DNA of 49,248 nt from an uncultured bacterium (GTDB lineage Bacteria > Nitrospirota > Thermodesulfovibrionia > Thermodesulfovibrionales > CALJEL01), in assembly GCA_938074335.1 (NCBI GenBank), contig CALJEL010000028.1, positions 1-49,248 on the forward strand, given 5' to 3'. Made by a program: the position numbers and the translations under genes. The notes beneath the pieces are model-generated. The model was not told the DNA's origin, did no database searches, and saw only the letters and a list, made by a program, of their open reading frames with translations. Shown here piece by piece: positions 14,477-24,072 of the stretch. The stretch's first letter is position 1, and each line of letters begins with the position of its first letter.

Positions 14477-15104
14477 GGCAAATGAAAGGATTGCCCTTTT
14501 AAACAGACAGAGGTTTAAGGAGGCTGGTGTATTTGTAATTAATCTTATGAGCGCCCCTGGAGCAGGTAAGACAAGTCTTCTTGAAAGGACCATTAATGAA
14601 CTAAACAGTAGATTGAAGGTGGGTGTCATTGAAGGAGATATTGTTGGGACCGAGGATGCAGAAAGGCTTGCAAGATTAGGTATACCCGTCGTTCAGATAA
14701 ACACACAGGGAGCATGTCATCTTGATGCAAACATGATTGGAGAGGTCCTTGATGAAGTTCCACTCAGGGAACTGGATATACTTTTCATAGAAAATGTTGG
14801 CAATCTCGTCTGCCCTGCGGAATTCAATGTAGGCGAAGACATGAAGGTCATGCTTTTAAGCATCACAGAAGGAGATGACAAGCCTTCAAAATATCCACTT
14901 ATGTTCAAGGAATCATCTGCATTGCTCATAAACAAGATAGATCTCCTTCCTTATCTGGATGTAAACATTGAAAGGATAAAAAAGGATTCCCTCACCATAA
15001 ATCCTTCTCTCAGGATATTTGAGGTGTCATGCAGAACAGGCAGCGGACTGCAGCAATGGAGCTCATGGCTTCTCTCAGAAGTAGAAAGAAAGAATAAAGA
15101 TTAA
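14445..15104 (+). CDS. hypB: Hydrogenase nickel incorporation GTPase HypB
   Basis: A 219-residue SIMIBI GTPase. The P-loop APGAGKTSLLE, EGDIVGTEDAERL, and the NKIDLLPY guanine-specificity motif are present. It lacks the N-terminal His-rich or CxxGCxC nickel-storage segment of some HypB proteins, so it is the short form. The GTG start at 14445 sits behind AGG within hypA. The C-terminus overlaps hypF by one base. Confidence 0.92.
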   Translation: MKLKVVKNILEANERIALLNRQRFKEAGVFVINLMSAPGAGKTSLLERTINELNSRLKVGVIEGDIVGTEDAERLARLGIPVVQINTQGACHLDANMIGEVLDEVPLRELDILFIENVGNLVCPAEFNVGEDMKVMLLSITEGDDKPSKYPLMFKESSALLINKIDLLPYLDVNIERIKKDSLTINPSLRIFEVSCRTGSGLQQWSSWLLSEVERKNKD

Positions 15105-17404
15105 TGCAGAGGGTCAGGATCCATGTAAAAGGCATAGTGCAGGGTGTTGGATTCAGGCCTTATATATACAGACTGGCAAAGGAGCTCGGACTCACAGGAT
15201 ATGTTGTAAATACCTCTGACGGAGTAATCATTGATGCAGAAGGTCTGAAGATTCCTGATCTGATCAGGCGTATCCCCCTTGAAGCACCACCTCTGGCAAG
15301 GATATCAGATATGGACATAACAATACTTCCTCCGCAGGGAACGGTGGAATTCCAGATACTGGAAAGCGAGGAGAGAGGTGGCTTTACACCACTTTCACCT
15401 GATATAGCGGTATGCGATGATTGTTTAAGGGAACTCTTTAATCCGCTTGACAGGAGGTATCTCTACCCCTTTATTAATTGCACAAACTGTGGACCAAGAT
15501 ACACCATAACAAAGGCAGTTCCCTATGACAGACCAAATACAACAATGAATGTATTCAGGATGTGCAAGGACTGCGAAGAAGAATACCATAACCCCCTGGA
15601 CAGAAGATTCCATGCCCAGCCCAATGCATGCCCTGAATGCGGGCCTCAGGTATCTCTTATATTTCAGGACAGGGTCTTTCAGAAAAAGGAGGCAATAGAA
15701 AAGACCATAGAGTTACTCAAAAACGGGGGTATTGTTGCCATTAAAGGAATCGGTGGATTTCATCTTGCCTGTGATGCTGAAGATGATAATGCTGTAAAAA
15801 GGCTTCGTGAAAGAAAGAGGCGGAGCAATAAACCCTTTGCACTTATGGCACCTGATATTGAGCATATAAGCCTCTTTGTTAAGATAGAAGAATCAGAAAA
15901 AAAATTACTTCTTTCAAAAGAAAGGCCGATAGTGCTCCTGAGGAAAAGATATCCTGAATTCCTGAGCCCTTCAATCGCTCCACTGAATAACTCCCTTGGC
16001 TTCATGCTTCCCTATACCCCGCTTCACTATCTTTTATTTTATTATCCGGCCGGTCCTGAGGAAAAACCCCATTTCAGGGCACTTGTTATGACAAGCGGTA
16101 ATCTCAGCGAAGAGCCCATTGTAATAGATAATGAAGAATCTATTAAAAAACTCTCCCGTGTTGCTGATGCCTTTCTCTTACACAACAGGGATATATTCAT
16201 GAGGGTGGATGACACAGTGGTCTTTATTCCAGAGTCAGGGTCCTCAGACATTCAGCCTTTTTTCATAAGGCGTTCAAGGGGCTATGCACCAGGGATATTC
16301 AATTTTTCAGAACATGGCCCTGAGGTCCTTGCAGCAGGTGCAGACCTGAAAAACTCCTTTGTCCTTACAAAGGAAAATCTTGCAATACAGAGCCAGCATA
16401 TCGGTGATATGGAAAATTTTGAGACCCTGAAGTTCTTTGAAGAGACCCTTGAAAATCTCAAATCAGTATACAGGATAAATCCTGTAGCAATAGCCTGTGA
16501 TATGCATCCAGAATATCTTTCAACAAGATGGGCTGAGTCTCAGGGATTAAAGGTCTATAAATTCCAGCATCACCACTCTCATATAGCCTCTGTAATGGCA
16601 GAGTACGGTCTTAAGAAACCTGTTATAGGTGTGGCAATGGATGGCACAGGTTATGGCACTGACGGGACAATATGGGGAAGTGAATTTATGATTGTAGGGC
16701 TAACAGATTTTAAAAGGGCTGGAAGGTTTAAGCCTGTGGCATTACCAGGAGGTGAAAGGGCAATAAAAGAAACCTGGAGAATAGCGCTCTCACTTCTTCA
16801 GGAGATAGCAGGCCCTGAGGTATGGGATTATGTGGAGATCGCAGGATTTGATAAAAGATATGGTAAGGAGACCATAGAGAATATGCTGAAGATACTGCCT
16901 GACAGGACCCTTTCTCCTCTCAGCTCAGGGGCAGGGAGATTCTTTGATGCCATGGCTGCACTTACAGGCATATGCGATAAAAACACCTTTGAGGCAGAGG
17001 CACCTATTGCACTTGAATCTATTATTGATGAATCTATAACAGAAGACTACGCCATTGATATGGTCTTCAGGGATGATATGATTGATATTGATGTTTCATC
17101 CGTAATCCCTGCTGTCATGGAGGATATGAGAAAGGGGGTCAATCCCTCCACCATCTCCACCAAATTTCATAATACCTTTATTAACTCCATTGTAAGGGCG
17201 GTTTTCAGGATATCCATGCTCACAGGTATAAGGGATGTCTGTCTTTCCGGTGGTGTATTTCAGAACAGGTATGTATTAAAAAATGTTATCCTTAAACTTA
17301 AGGAAGCAGATTTTAAGGTCTATACAAACAGGGCCTTACCACCAAATGATGCATCCATTGCCCTTGGTCAGGCCTATATTTTAAGAGAAATAATAAAAGC
17401 TTGA
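15104..17404 (+). CDS. hypF: Carbamoyltransferase HypF
   Basis: A 766-residue enzyme that makes the thiocarboxamide precursor of the hydrogenase CN ligands from carbamoyl phosphate and ATP. Domains in order: acylphosphatase (VQGVGFRPYIYRLA, residues 10-25), two zinc fingers (CDDC, CTNC, CKDC, CPEC; about 105-180), YrdC-like (200-380) and the Kae1-like carbamoyltransferase with HHHSHIASVMAE near residue 490. Full family length. Its product normally goes to HypE, which is not in this window. Confidence 0.93.
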   Translation: MQRVRIHVKGIVQGVGFRPYIYRLAKELGLTGYVVNTSDGVIIDAEGLKIPDLIRRIPLEAPPLARISDMDITILPPQGTVEFQILESEERGGFTPLSPDIAVCDDCLRELFNPLDRRYLYPFINCTNCGPRYTITKAVPYDRPNTTMNVFRMCKDCEEEYHNPLDRRFHAQPNACPECGPQVSLIFQDRVFQKKEAIEKTIELLKNGGIVAIKGIGGFHLACDAEDDNAVKRLRERKRRSNKPFALMAPDIEHISLFVKIEESEKKLLLSKERPIVLLRKRYPEFLSPSIAPLNNSLGFMLPYTPLHYLLFYYPAGPEEKPHFRALVMTSGNLSEEPIVIDNEESIKKLSRVADAFLLHNRDIFMRVDDTVVFIPESGSSDIQPFFIRRSRGYAPGIFNFSEHGPEVLAAGADLKNSFVLTKENLAIQSQHIGDMENFETLKFFEETLENLKSVYRINPVAIACDMHPEYLSTRWAESQGLKVYKFQHHHSHIASVMAEYGLKKPVIGVAMDGTGYGTDGTIWGSEFMIVGLTDFKRAGRFKPVALPGGERAIKETWRIALSLLQEIAGPEVWDYVEIAGFDKRYGKETIENMLKILPDRTLSPLSSGAGRFFDAMAALTGICDKNTFEAEAPIALESIIDESITEDYAIDMVFRDDMIDIDVSSVIPAVMEDMRKGVNPSTISTKFHNTFINSIVRAVFRISMLTGIRDVCLSGGVFQNRYVLKNVILKLKEADFKVYTNRALPPNDASIALGQAYILREIIKA

Positions 17405-17412
17405 GGTGAAGT

Positions 17413-18471
17413 ATGAAAGAACTTGTGGAGCTTATTAAAAAACTCTCCCTCTCAATAAAGAGAGAGATAAGGCTCATGGAGGTTTGCGGAACGCATACAG
17501 TTGCCATATTCAGGAGTGGCATAAGATCAATTCTGCCTGAAAATGTAAAACTCCTGAGCGGTCCGGGATGCCCTGTCTGTGTAACAGCCCATGAGGATAT
17601 TGACATGGCCATTGAGCTATCAAAAAACCATGATGTAATACTCCTTACCTTTGGAGATATGATGAGGGTGCCCGGGACAAAAGGTTCATTGCAGACTGCA
17701 AGGGCTGAAGGTTCTGACATTCGGGTTATATATACACCAATGGACATGATTGATATAGCCTCTCGGGAACCCGGCAAGACAGTAATATTCTTTGCTGTAG
17801 GCTTTGAGACCACCTCTCCGCTCATTGCTGGCTCCTTGCTCATGGCAGAAGAAAAAAGGATAGATAATCTTTTCATCTACTCCTGTCATAAACTTGTACC
17901 ACCTGCTCTCAGGGCACTCCTTCAGGATAAAAATATAAGGATAGATGGCTTTATTCTGCCAGGACATGTAAGTACCATCATAGGTTCAATACCCTATAAT
18001 TTTATAAAGGATGAATATCACATACCATCGGTAATCTCTGGTTTTGAACCAGAGGACATACTGCAGTCTATTGCAATATTGATTGAAAATATAATCTCTG
18101 GCAGGGATGACCTCACGATTCAATATAAAAGATCTGTAAGACCGGAGGGAAATAAAAAGGCTATTGACATACTCTATAAATTCTTTGAGCCCTCTGATGC
18201 CTGGTGGAGGGGGATCGGGCTCATTCCCGGGAGCGGGCTTAAACTAAAATATCAATATAGAAAAAGAGATGTTATTGAGAGATTTGGCATAAACCTGAAC
18301 TACAGAAATCCTGTTTCTTTGAAGGGTTGTAGATGCGGAGAGGTTCTTAAGGGAATCATCACACCACCTGGGTGTCCCCTTTTCAGAAAGGTCTGCACAC
18401 CTGAGACTCCTGCTGGGGCCTGTATGGTAAGTACTGAGGGAAGCTGTGCGGCCTATTATAAGTATTATTAG
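17413..18471 (+). CDS. hypD: Hydrogenase maturation protein HypD
   Basis: A 352-residue [4Fe-4S] protein that with HypC builds the Fe(CN)2CO unit. Motifs: EVCGTHT, GPGCPVCVT, the GFETTSP loop, the LPGHVSTIIG motif and the C-terminal cluster ligands in KGCRCGEVLKG...PPGCPLF...CTPETPAGACMVS. It is complete. hypC normally precedes hypD, yet only 8 bases separate hypF from hypD. The gene is followed by the triple hairpin repeat. Confidence 0.93.
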   Translation: MKELVELIKKLSLSIKREIRLMEVCGTHTVAIFRSGIRSILPENVKLLSGPGCPVCVTAHEDIDMAIELSKNHDVILLTFGDMMRVPGTKGSLQTARAEGSDIRVIYTPMDMIDIASREPGKTVIFFAVGFETTSPLIAGSLLMAEEKRIDNLFIYSCHKLVPPALRALLQDKNIRIDGFILPGHVSTIIGSIPYNFIKDEYHIPSVISGFEPEDILQSIAILIENIISGRDDLTIQYKRSVRPEGNKKAIDILYKFFEPSDAWWRGIGLIPGSGLKLKYQYRKRDVIERFGINLNYRNPVSLKGCRCGEVLKGIITPPGCPLFRKVCTPETPAGACMVSTEGSCAAYYKYY

Positions 18472-18478
18472 TCTTCAC

Positions 18479-18599
18479 TACCACCCCAAAAAATCTGGTG
18501 ATTTTTTGGGACCCCTAGTACTACCCCAAAAAATCTGACGATTTTTTGGGGACCCCTAGTACCACCCCAAAAAATCTGACGATTTTTTGGGGACCCCTA
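18479..18599. repeat. Three tandem 40/41-bp hairpin repeats, likely two-way terminator
   Basis: Each unit holds the inverted repeat CCCCAAAAAATC/GATTTTTTGGGG (the first copy one G shorter) plus ACCCCTAGTA. The array fills the gap between the convergent hypD and ABC-transporter genes and runs up to the ABC ATPase stop. T-rich stems on both strands could terminate transcription from either side. Related hairpins with changed stem bases occur at 31203-31235 and near 48553-48585. Confidence 0.85.
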
Positions 18600-19871
18600 T
18601 GTTTTCACCTCCTCAAGATAAAGCTCACCTGTATCATAATCATAGGCAAACAGTTCAGCATATCTGCCCCAGTCAATCGCCGTCTCAAGCTGGTTCCAGG
18701 CCTCTTCCTCTGTAAAATGATTTTCGAGAATCTCTATAAAGAAATCCTCTGATATCCTGTGTTTTGCTGTCTGAGAAAGTACCTGGACGATCTGTTTAAT
18801 AAGCTGGATATTCCTGAGTGCCATATCCCTGAAAAGCTCCTTTTTGCCCAGGGCATCTGCCTCAGCAAATATCCTCCCCTGCTCTGTAAGGATAAAATCT
18901 CCTTCCTTTATTTCAGCAAGTCCCAGAAAAACCGCTGCCTCAGTAAGTGGAAATATATCATCTACCTCCATGCTCAGGTCTGAGGCAAGCTGTGGTATAT
19001 CTGCCCTTCCACCTTTATCATAAACAAGTTCTATAAGGCCACTGATGGCACCAATCTTTGCATGGGGAAGGAATTGATACCTTTCCTTTCTAATAAGAAA
19101 GGGAACCTCTTCAGGTGGCCTGGTAAGGATGGTATAAAGTTCATCAAGAAGATATTTAAATTCCTTTGAGTTCCTGTCCCTTGGCTGCGGAAGTGTTATA
19201 ACAAGATCTGCCTTTATCCTTCCTGGATTGTGACTCATAACAATAATCCTGTCAGAAAGTTCAATCGCTTCCTCTATGTTATGTGTTACCAAAATGATGG
19301 ACTTTGTGGGCATCCTCTTTTTTAACCAGAGGTCTATTATCTCACTCCTCAGGTTCTCAGCTGTAAGGATATCAAGGCTGGAAAAGGGCTCATCCATGAA
19401 TAATATCTCTGGTTCCACCACAAGTGCCCTTGCAATTCCAACCCTCTGCTTCATACCCCCTGAAAGCTCCCTGGGATAGGCCTCCTCAAATCCATCCAGA
19501 CCAACAAGGTCGATCACCTTCAGAGATTTCTCACGGGCTATATCCTCTGGAACTTCCTTTGCAAGAAGCCCTATCTCAACATTTTCAAGGACAGTGAGCC
19601 AGGGGAATATGGCGAAATTCTGAAATACCATTCCAATGTTAGGCCTGATATTATTAAGAGGCTTACCATGATAAAGAACCTCACCCATGGTTGGTTCGGC
19701 AAGTCCTGCAAGGATCCTCAGAAGTGAAGACTTACCAGCACCTGATGGGCCCACGATAGATATTATCTCGCCCTCCCTTACAGTGAAATTAATATCCTCA
19801 AGGACACGGAGGCTCTTTCCTCCAGCCATGGGGAAGGATTTGTATATATTCTTTGCCTCAAGGATGATCAT
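18597..19871 (-). CDS. NitT/TauT-family ABC transporter ATPase with AAA-associated C-terminal domain
   Basis: A 424-residue protein. The first 250 residues are an ABC ATPase of the nitrate/sulfonate/taurine type: Walker A GPSGAGKSSLLR, signature LSGGMKQRVGIARAL, Walker B EILFMDEPFSSLD. The remaining 170 residues form the C-terminal region found in one subgroup of these ATPases, predicted to be winged-helix-like. It overlaps the permease gene by 4 bases. The substrate is unknown. Confidence 0.85.
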   Translation of the reverse strand: MIILEAKNIYKSFPMAGGKSLRVLEDINFTVREGEIISIVGPSGAGKSSLLRILAGLAEPTMGEVLYHGKPLNNIRPNIGMVFQNFAIFPWLTVLENVEIGLLAKEVPEDIAREKSLKVIDLVGLDGFEEAYPRELSGGMKQRVGIARALVVEPEILFMDEPFSSLDILTAENLRSEIIDLWLKKRMPTKSIILVTHNIEEAIELSDRIIVMSHNPGRIKADLVITLPQPRDRNSKEFKYLLDELYTILTRPPEEVPFLIRKERYQFLPHAKIGAISGLIELVYDKGGRADIPQLASDLSMEVDDIFPLTEAAVFLGLAEIKEGDFILTEQGRIFAEADALGKKELFRDMALRNIQLIKQIVQVLSQTAKHRISEDFFIEILENHFTEEEAWNQLETAIDWGRYAELFAYDYDTGELYLEEVKT

Positions 19872-21595
19872 TCAAGTCTGTATCTCTCCTTTGCGATCTG
19901 AAAGAGTCTTTTCCACAACAACCTGTTTATGCTCACAACTATTATAGCCATAGTTATGGTGCTTGCAAGAAGAAGTCTGTAATTTCCCTCAACAGTTGCC
20001 TCACTTATAAGACTGCCGAGACCTGTAGTTGTAAGGGTCTTACCGCCAAAGGTTACATGCTCAGCAACTATTGTAGCATTCCAGGCACCGCCTGTGGCAG
20101 TAATAAGTCCTGTAACAAGATAAGGGAATATGCCTGGTATTATCAATACCTTCCACCTTCTTAATCCCTTTATTCCGTAAACCCTTGCTGCTTCTCTCAG
20201 GTCATTTGGTATGGCTGAAGCACCTGCTATGACATTAAAGAGAAGGTACCACTGGGTTCCAAGGAGCATCAAGAATATGGCCCCTATGTCAAGACCACCT
20301 CCAAGCCTTATGAGAAAAAGTATTATAACAGGAAATACAGCGGTGGCAGGCACAGAGGCAAGTATCTGGATTACCGGTTGCATCACCTTTGCCACTTTTC
20401 TATTGAATCCTATTAACACACCAAGCGGGACTGTCCAGAGAAGGGCAAGGAGTATGGCGGTACTTGTCCTGAGCAAAGAAAAAAAGGCTGCCTTAAGGAT
20501 CATAAGATACTCATTAATTGAAAGGGTAATAAGGGAATTTATTGCCTTCAAAGCTGCCCATACAAGCAGGGCAAGAATAGAGCCAATCATAAAAAATTTA
20601 ATAAATCTCCTAAAAGAACTGTTTGTCTCTTTTTCCTCTTTTTGCCTGAAGTATCTCTCAATCCTCCTGTTTATACTTGATGCCTGCTTTATTATCCATT
20701 TCTGTAGGGTGGATTTCCTCAGGAGATTCAGGACAGAAGATTCTGGTTCATCTTCAGAGACAACTGTATCAAATTTAAACTTTTGAGACCAGGCAATAAG
20801 AGGCCTCCAGAGCAGGATATCAAAAAGTACTATTATAAATACCATTGTGCTGAGCCCAAGCAGAACAAGTCTTATATCTCCAAGGTTTGCTGCTGTCTGT
20901 ATATAGGAACCAAGACCAGGAAGTCTGAAGTCTCTATCCTTCAGGACAAACATCTCACAGGCCATCAAGAAGAACCATCCACCTGATATAGACATCATGC
21001 TATTCCAGATAAGACCTATTGCACTGAAGGGAAGCTCTATCTTCAAAAATCTCTGATATCTTGAAAATCCATATACCCTTGCCACATGCCTTAAGTCCTT
21101 GGGCATGGTATTCAAGGAATTGTAATAACTGAATGCCATATTCCATACCTGACCCGTGAATATCAGGAGTATGGAAGATAACTCCACACCTATCCTTGAA
21201 TTGGGAAAGAGTGCAATCATGGCAAGCACAACGCCTGGCAGGAAGGAAAGAACAGGTATGGATTGAAGTATATCAAGGAAGGGTATCATAAGCCTTTCAT
21301 TCCATTTTGATTTATTGGCTGTATAACCATACCAGATGGCAAATATAAAGGAAAGCACATAAGCAGCAAACATCCTGAATATGGAATTAAGGGCATACAG
21401 GGGCAGGCGATAGACCGAAAGGTCTATCTCAACAGCGGGCTGCATCTCAGCCCTCCAGCCAGAGGCAATAAAGATAATAATATAAAGAACTGTGGCTATA
21501 AAGACAAAGACCACTATGTCAACCATATTGAATCTTGGCTTGATATCAGGTATCTCAATATGAAAAGGCAGCTTAAGCATGGCAATATTATACAT
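19868..21595 (-). CDS. Fused double-domain ABC transporter permease
   Basis: A 575-residue membrane protein with two copies of the NitT/TauT permease domain in one chain. EAA-like loops are visible in each half (ARVYGFSRYQRFLKIELPF near residue 175 and AARVYGIKGLRRWKVLIIPG near residue 490). One polypeptide thus supplies the whole transmembrane pore. No binding protein accompanies it; the nearest one is the divergent PhnD-like lipoprotein candidate at 21755. Confidence 0.82.
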   Translation of the reverse strand: MYNIAMLKLPFHIEIPDIKPRFNMVDIVVFVFIATVLYIIIFIASGWRAEMQPAVEIDLSVYRLPLYALNSIFRMFAAYVLSFIFAIWYGYTANKSKWNERLMIPFLDILQSIPVLSFLPGVVLAMIALFPNSRIGVELSSILLIFTGQVWNMAFSYYNSLNTMPKDLRHVARVYGFSRYQRFLKIELPFSAIGLIWNSMMSISGGWFFLMACEMFVLKDRDFRLPGLGSYIQTAANLGDIRLVLLGLSTMVFIIVLFDILLWRPLIAWSQKFKFDTVVSEDEPESSVLNLLRKSTLQKWIIKQASSINRRIERYFRQKEEKETNSSFRRFIKFFMIGSILALLVWAALKAINSLITLSINEYLMILKAAFFSLLRTSTAILLALLWTVPLGVLIGFNRKVAKVMQPVIQILASVPATAVFPVIILFLIRLGGGLDIGAIFLMLLGTQWYLLFNVIAGASAIPNDLREAARVYGIKGLRRWKVLIIPGIFPYLVTGLITATGGAWNATIVAEHVTFGGKTLTTTGLGSLISEATVEGNYRLLLASTITMAIIVVSINRLLWKRLFQIAKERYRLE

Positions 21596-21754
21596 AAATA
21601 GAGCAGCAGAGAAACAGAGCAGCAGTCATCCAAAAACCCGCACCTCGCAGGTGCTATGATGGGTCATCATAACCTGATATTCATAGCTGACAATAAGGTA
21701 GAAAATTATTTTGGACAAATCATAAATCAGGTTATAATTATTAAAGAGGTCTTT
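21596..21754. other. Divergent intergenic region with short repeats
   Basis: It contains AGAGCAGCAG-type low-complexity sequence (21600-21627), a hairpin GCACCT-CGC-AGGTGC, and a palindrome ATGATG-GGT-CATCAT (21655-21669). No convincing promoter was found for either side. Confidence 0.6.
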
Positions 21755-22690
21755 ATGAATATATACTCCTTTAGAACATTATTGTTTGTTATATCATTTG
21801 CCTTTTTGTTCATCTTTATCCATAACTGTAAAGATAGAGAAGAACCCAGAAAGGTAAGCCTCTACAAACGTGCAAAACTTACAGAAAACCATGCAGGACC
21901 TTCTGATAGAGGTTCCTTAAGATTCGGTTTTGACCTGAGGCTTGGACCAAAGGAAGATGTAAGAATATATCTGCCCTTTCTTAATTTTCTTGAGCAGCAT
22001 ACAGGAAGGAGTTTTTCTTTAAGGTTTACTGAAAAATATGAGGATACTGTAGAAAATCTGGGCAAAGGTATCACAGATTTTGCAGCCCTTGGTCCTGTTA
22101 ATTGTGTTATAGCTAAAAAGAAATATGGTGCAGGCTGTCTTGTGATGGGGCTGAATTCTGATAGAAAGCCAGAGTATCGTGCAGTTATATTTACAGGAAA
22201 GGAAAGCTCCATAAAAACCCTTAGGGACTTAAAAGGCAGGACCTTTGCCTTTGGTGATAGATATTCCACTCAGGGTCATATAATTCCAAGAAAGATGCTT
22301 GAAGATGCAGGTATTAAACTGGCCGACCTTAAAAGTTATGTCTTTACCGGTTCTCATGCGAATACAGCAAGGGCAGTTATAAATGGTAAGTATGATGCCG
22401 GAGGTATACAGGATAATCTTGCCACAAGACTTGAAGGAGAAGGAAAGATCAGGATAATTGCCCTGTCAAGACCCTATCCGAGCAGTTTGATCTGCTATAA
22501 CCGGGAGCTGGATAAAGAGATTGTAGAAAAAGTAAAAAGAGCCCTCCTTGACCTTGAGCCACTGGGCAGACATTCCTCTATCCTTAAAGACTGGGATAAG
22601 ACAGAGATGCCCGGCGGATTTACGGAATTTAGTGAAAGTTATTTGAAGGAGATAGAGGACCTTGTTGTAAGGTATGGATTGCTTAAATGA
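21755..22690 (+). CDS. PhnD/AioX-like periplasmic oxyanion-binding protein, likely sensor partner
   Basis: A 311-residue type II periplasmic binding protein of the phosphate/phosphonate PhnD group: FGFDLRLGPKEDVRIYLPFLNFLEQ, then TDFAALGPVNCVIA, KGRTFAFGD and STQGHIIP. The N-terminal hydrophobic segment ending in HNC could be a signal anchor; the lipobox is not ideal. ATG 21755 is preferred over the more upstream ATG 21656 because GAGGT precedes it and the signal segment starts there. It overlaps the histidine kinase gene by 4 bases. That fits a ligand-binding co-sensor (as AioX or ArxX for arsenite) rather than a transporter component; inference from context. Confidence 0.75.
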   Translation: MNIYSFRTLLFVISFAFLFIFIHNCKDREEPRKVSLYKRAKLTENHAGPSDRGSLRFGFDLRLGPKEDVRIYLPFLNFLEQHTGRSFSLRFTEKYEDTVENLGKGITDFAALGPVNCVIAKKKYGAGCLVMGLNSDRKPEYRAVIFTGKESSIKTLRDLKGRTFAFGDRYSTQGHIIPRKMLEDAGIKLADLKSYVFTGSHANTARAVINGKYDAGGIQDNLATRLEGEGKIRIIALSRPYPSSLICYNRELDKEIVEKVKRALLDLEPLGRHSSILKDWDKTEMPGGFTEFSESYLKEIEDLVVRYGLLK

Positions 22691-24072
22691 GATTGTGGGT
22701 AAAGATAGTTTTACTTAATAATATCATTGTTATAACCCTTGGTATCTTGATAGGACTGGGTATAAGAGAAGGTGTTACCTATTCTTTGAGACAGGAGATA
22801 ATAAGACAGGGTGAGCTTATTGCAAAAAACCTTTCCACGCTCGTTGCAGATTATATATTACTTAACGATCATTACAAGGTAGAAGAGGCAATTAAAGAGA
22901 TTTTGAAGGCAGAAGCTGATATTGAATATATATTTGTTACTGATAAAGATGGCCTTATCTTTGCCCATACATTTAAAGATGGCTATCCACCTGATATCCT
23001 TTCCTGGAATCCCCTTGATGATAAAAGAATGGCTGCACAGTTACTGGAGACAGAAAAAGGGTATATCAGGGATATAGGTATAAAGGTATTTGAAGACATG
23101 GCTTCAGAGATTCATATTGGTATTAGAGAGGAGCGAATTGCAATCTCTTTAAAAATGTTGAATTGTTTCCTGATAATTATAACTCTGATAATGATGGCTA
23201 TTAGTTCCATACTTTCCTGTTTATTGAGTGGTATTATAACAAAACCATTAAAAAGACTTGTTTCATTTGCCCACGACCTTGCAAGGGGTGAGTTCGGGAA
23301 AAAGGTCCATTTTAAAACAGGAGATGAGACAGGAGAACTTGCAGAGACCTTTAATTATCTTTCCTTAGAGCTTAAAAGGTACAGGGAGCATATGGAGGAG
23401 TCCTACAGGCAGATGCTCAGGACAGAAAAACTCACCGCACTTGGAAGGCTTTCAGCAGGGCTTGCCCATGAGCTCAAGAATCCCCTTACATCAATAAGGA
23501 CACTCTTTCAGACCTTTAAAAATAGACCCGCTTTAATAACAAAAGATGATGTAGAGATGGTTATTTCTGCATCAGATCAGATGAATGACCTCCTTACAAA
23601 ATTTCTGAGATTTGCAAGGAGTGACGAGTTTAATCTGACAGATGTCTATATCAATTCCATAATAAAACATGTAATTAAACTTGTAGAGTTCCAGCTCAAG
23701 GATAGGTCAATTACGCTCTCTTTGAAACTCTTCAGGCTGCCACCCGTAAAGGCTGACAGGGCGATGATACAGCAGGCAATACTGAATCTTGTCCTCAACG
23801 CAATTGAGGCGATGCCACAGGGAGGTACTCTCACCATATCGAGCAGGACCGAGCAGGGTTATGCTGTTGTCTCTATCAGTGACACCGGCACAGGCATTCC
23901 CGAAGAGATAAAGGACAGGATTTTTGATCCCTTTTTCACCACAAAGGCTGACGGAACAGGGCTCGGGCTTTCAATTGTGTATAATATTATAAACATCCAT
24001 AACGGTGAGATTAATTTTCTCAGTAATGGTACCGGGACAACCTTTACCATGAAAATTCCTGTAAGCCTATGA
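22687..24072 (+). CDS. Membrane sensor histidine kinase
   Basis: A 461-residue kinase: transmembrane helix (residues 5-25), periplasmic sensing domain (30-155), second helix (160-185), HAMP (185-240), H-box LSAGLAHELKNPLTSIRT near residue 260, and an ATPase domain with NLVLNAIEAM, DTGTGIP and GTGLGLSIV. It belongs to the NtrB-like class. Four-base overlaps on both sides couple it to the PhnD-like protein and to the response regulator. Confidence 0.9.
   Translation: MRLWVKIVLLNNIIVITLGILIGLGIREGVTYSLRQEIIRQGELIAKNLSTLVADYILLNDHYKVEEAIKEILKAEADIEYIFVTDKDGLIFAHTFKDGYPPDILSWNPLDDKRMAAQLLETEKGYIRDIGIKVFEDMASEIHIGIREERIAISLKMLNCFLIIITLIMMAISSILSCLLSGIITKPLKRLVSFAHDLARGEFGKKVHFKTGDETGELAETFNYLSLELKRYREHMEESYRQMLRTEKLTALGRLSAGLAHELKNPLTSIRTLFQTFKNRPALITKDDVEMVISASDQMNDLLTKFLRFARSDEFNLTDVYINSIIKHVIKLVEFQLKDRSITLSLKLFRLPPVKADRAMIQQAILNLVLNAIEAMPQGGTLTISSRTEQGYAVVSISDTGTGIPEEIKDRIFDPFFTTKADGTGLGLSIVYNIINIHNGEINFLSNGTGTTFTMKIPVSL

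Noticed and set aside
18479-18599. CRISPR array
   Set aside because: The repeats are nearly contiguous, with no unique spacers, and each unit is itself a hairpin; no cas gene is near.
21711-21738. Promoter TTGGAC...TATAAT before the PhnD-like gene
   Set aside because: The predicted start of transcription would fall inside the ribosome binding site of the gene at 21755, and the -35 match is poor.
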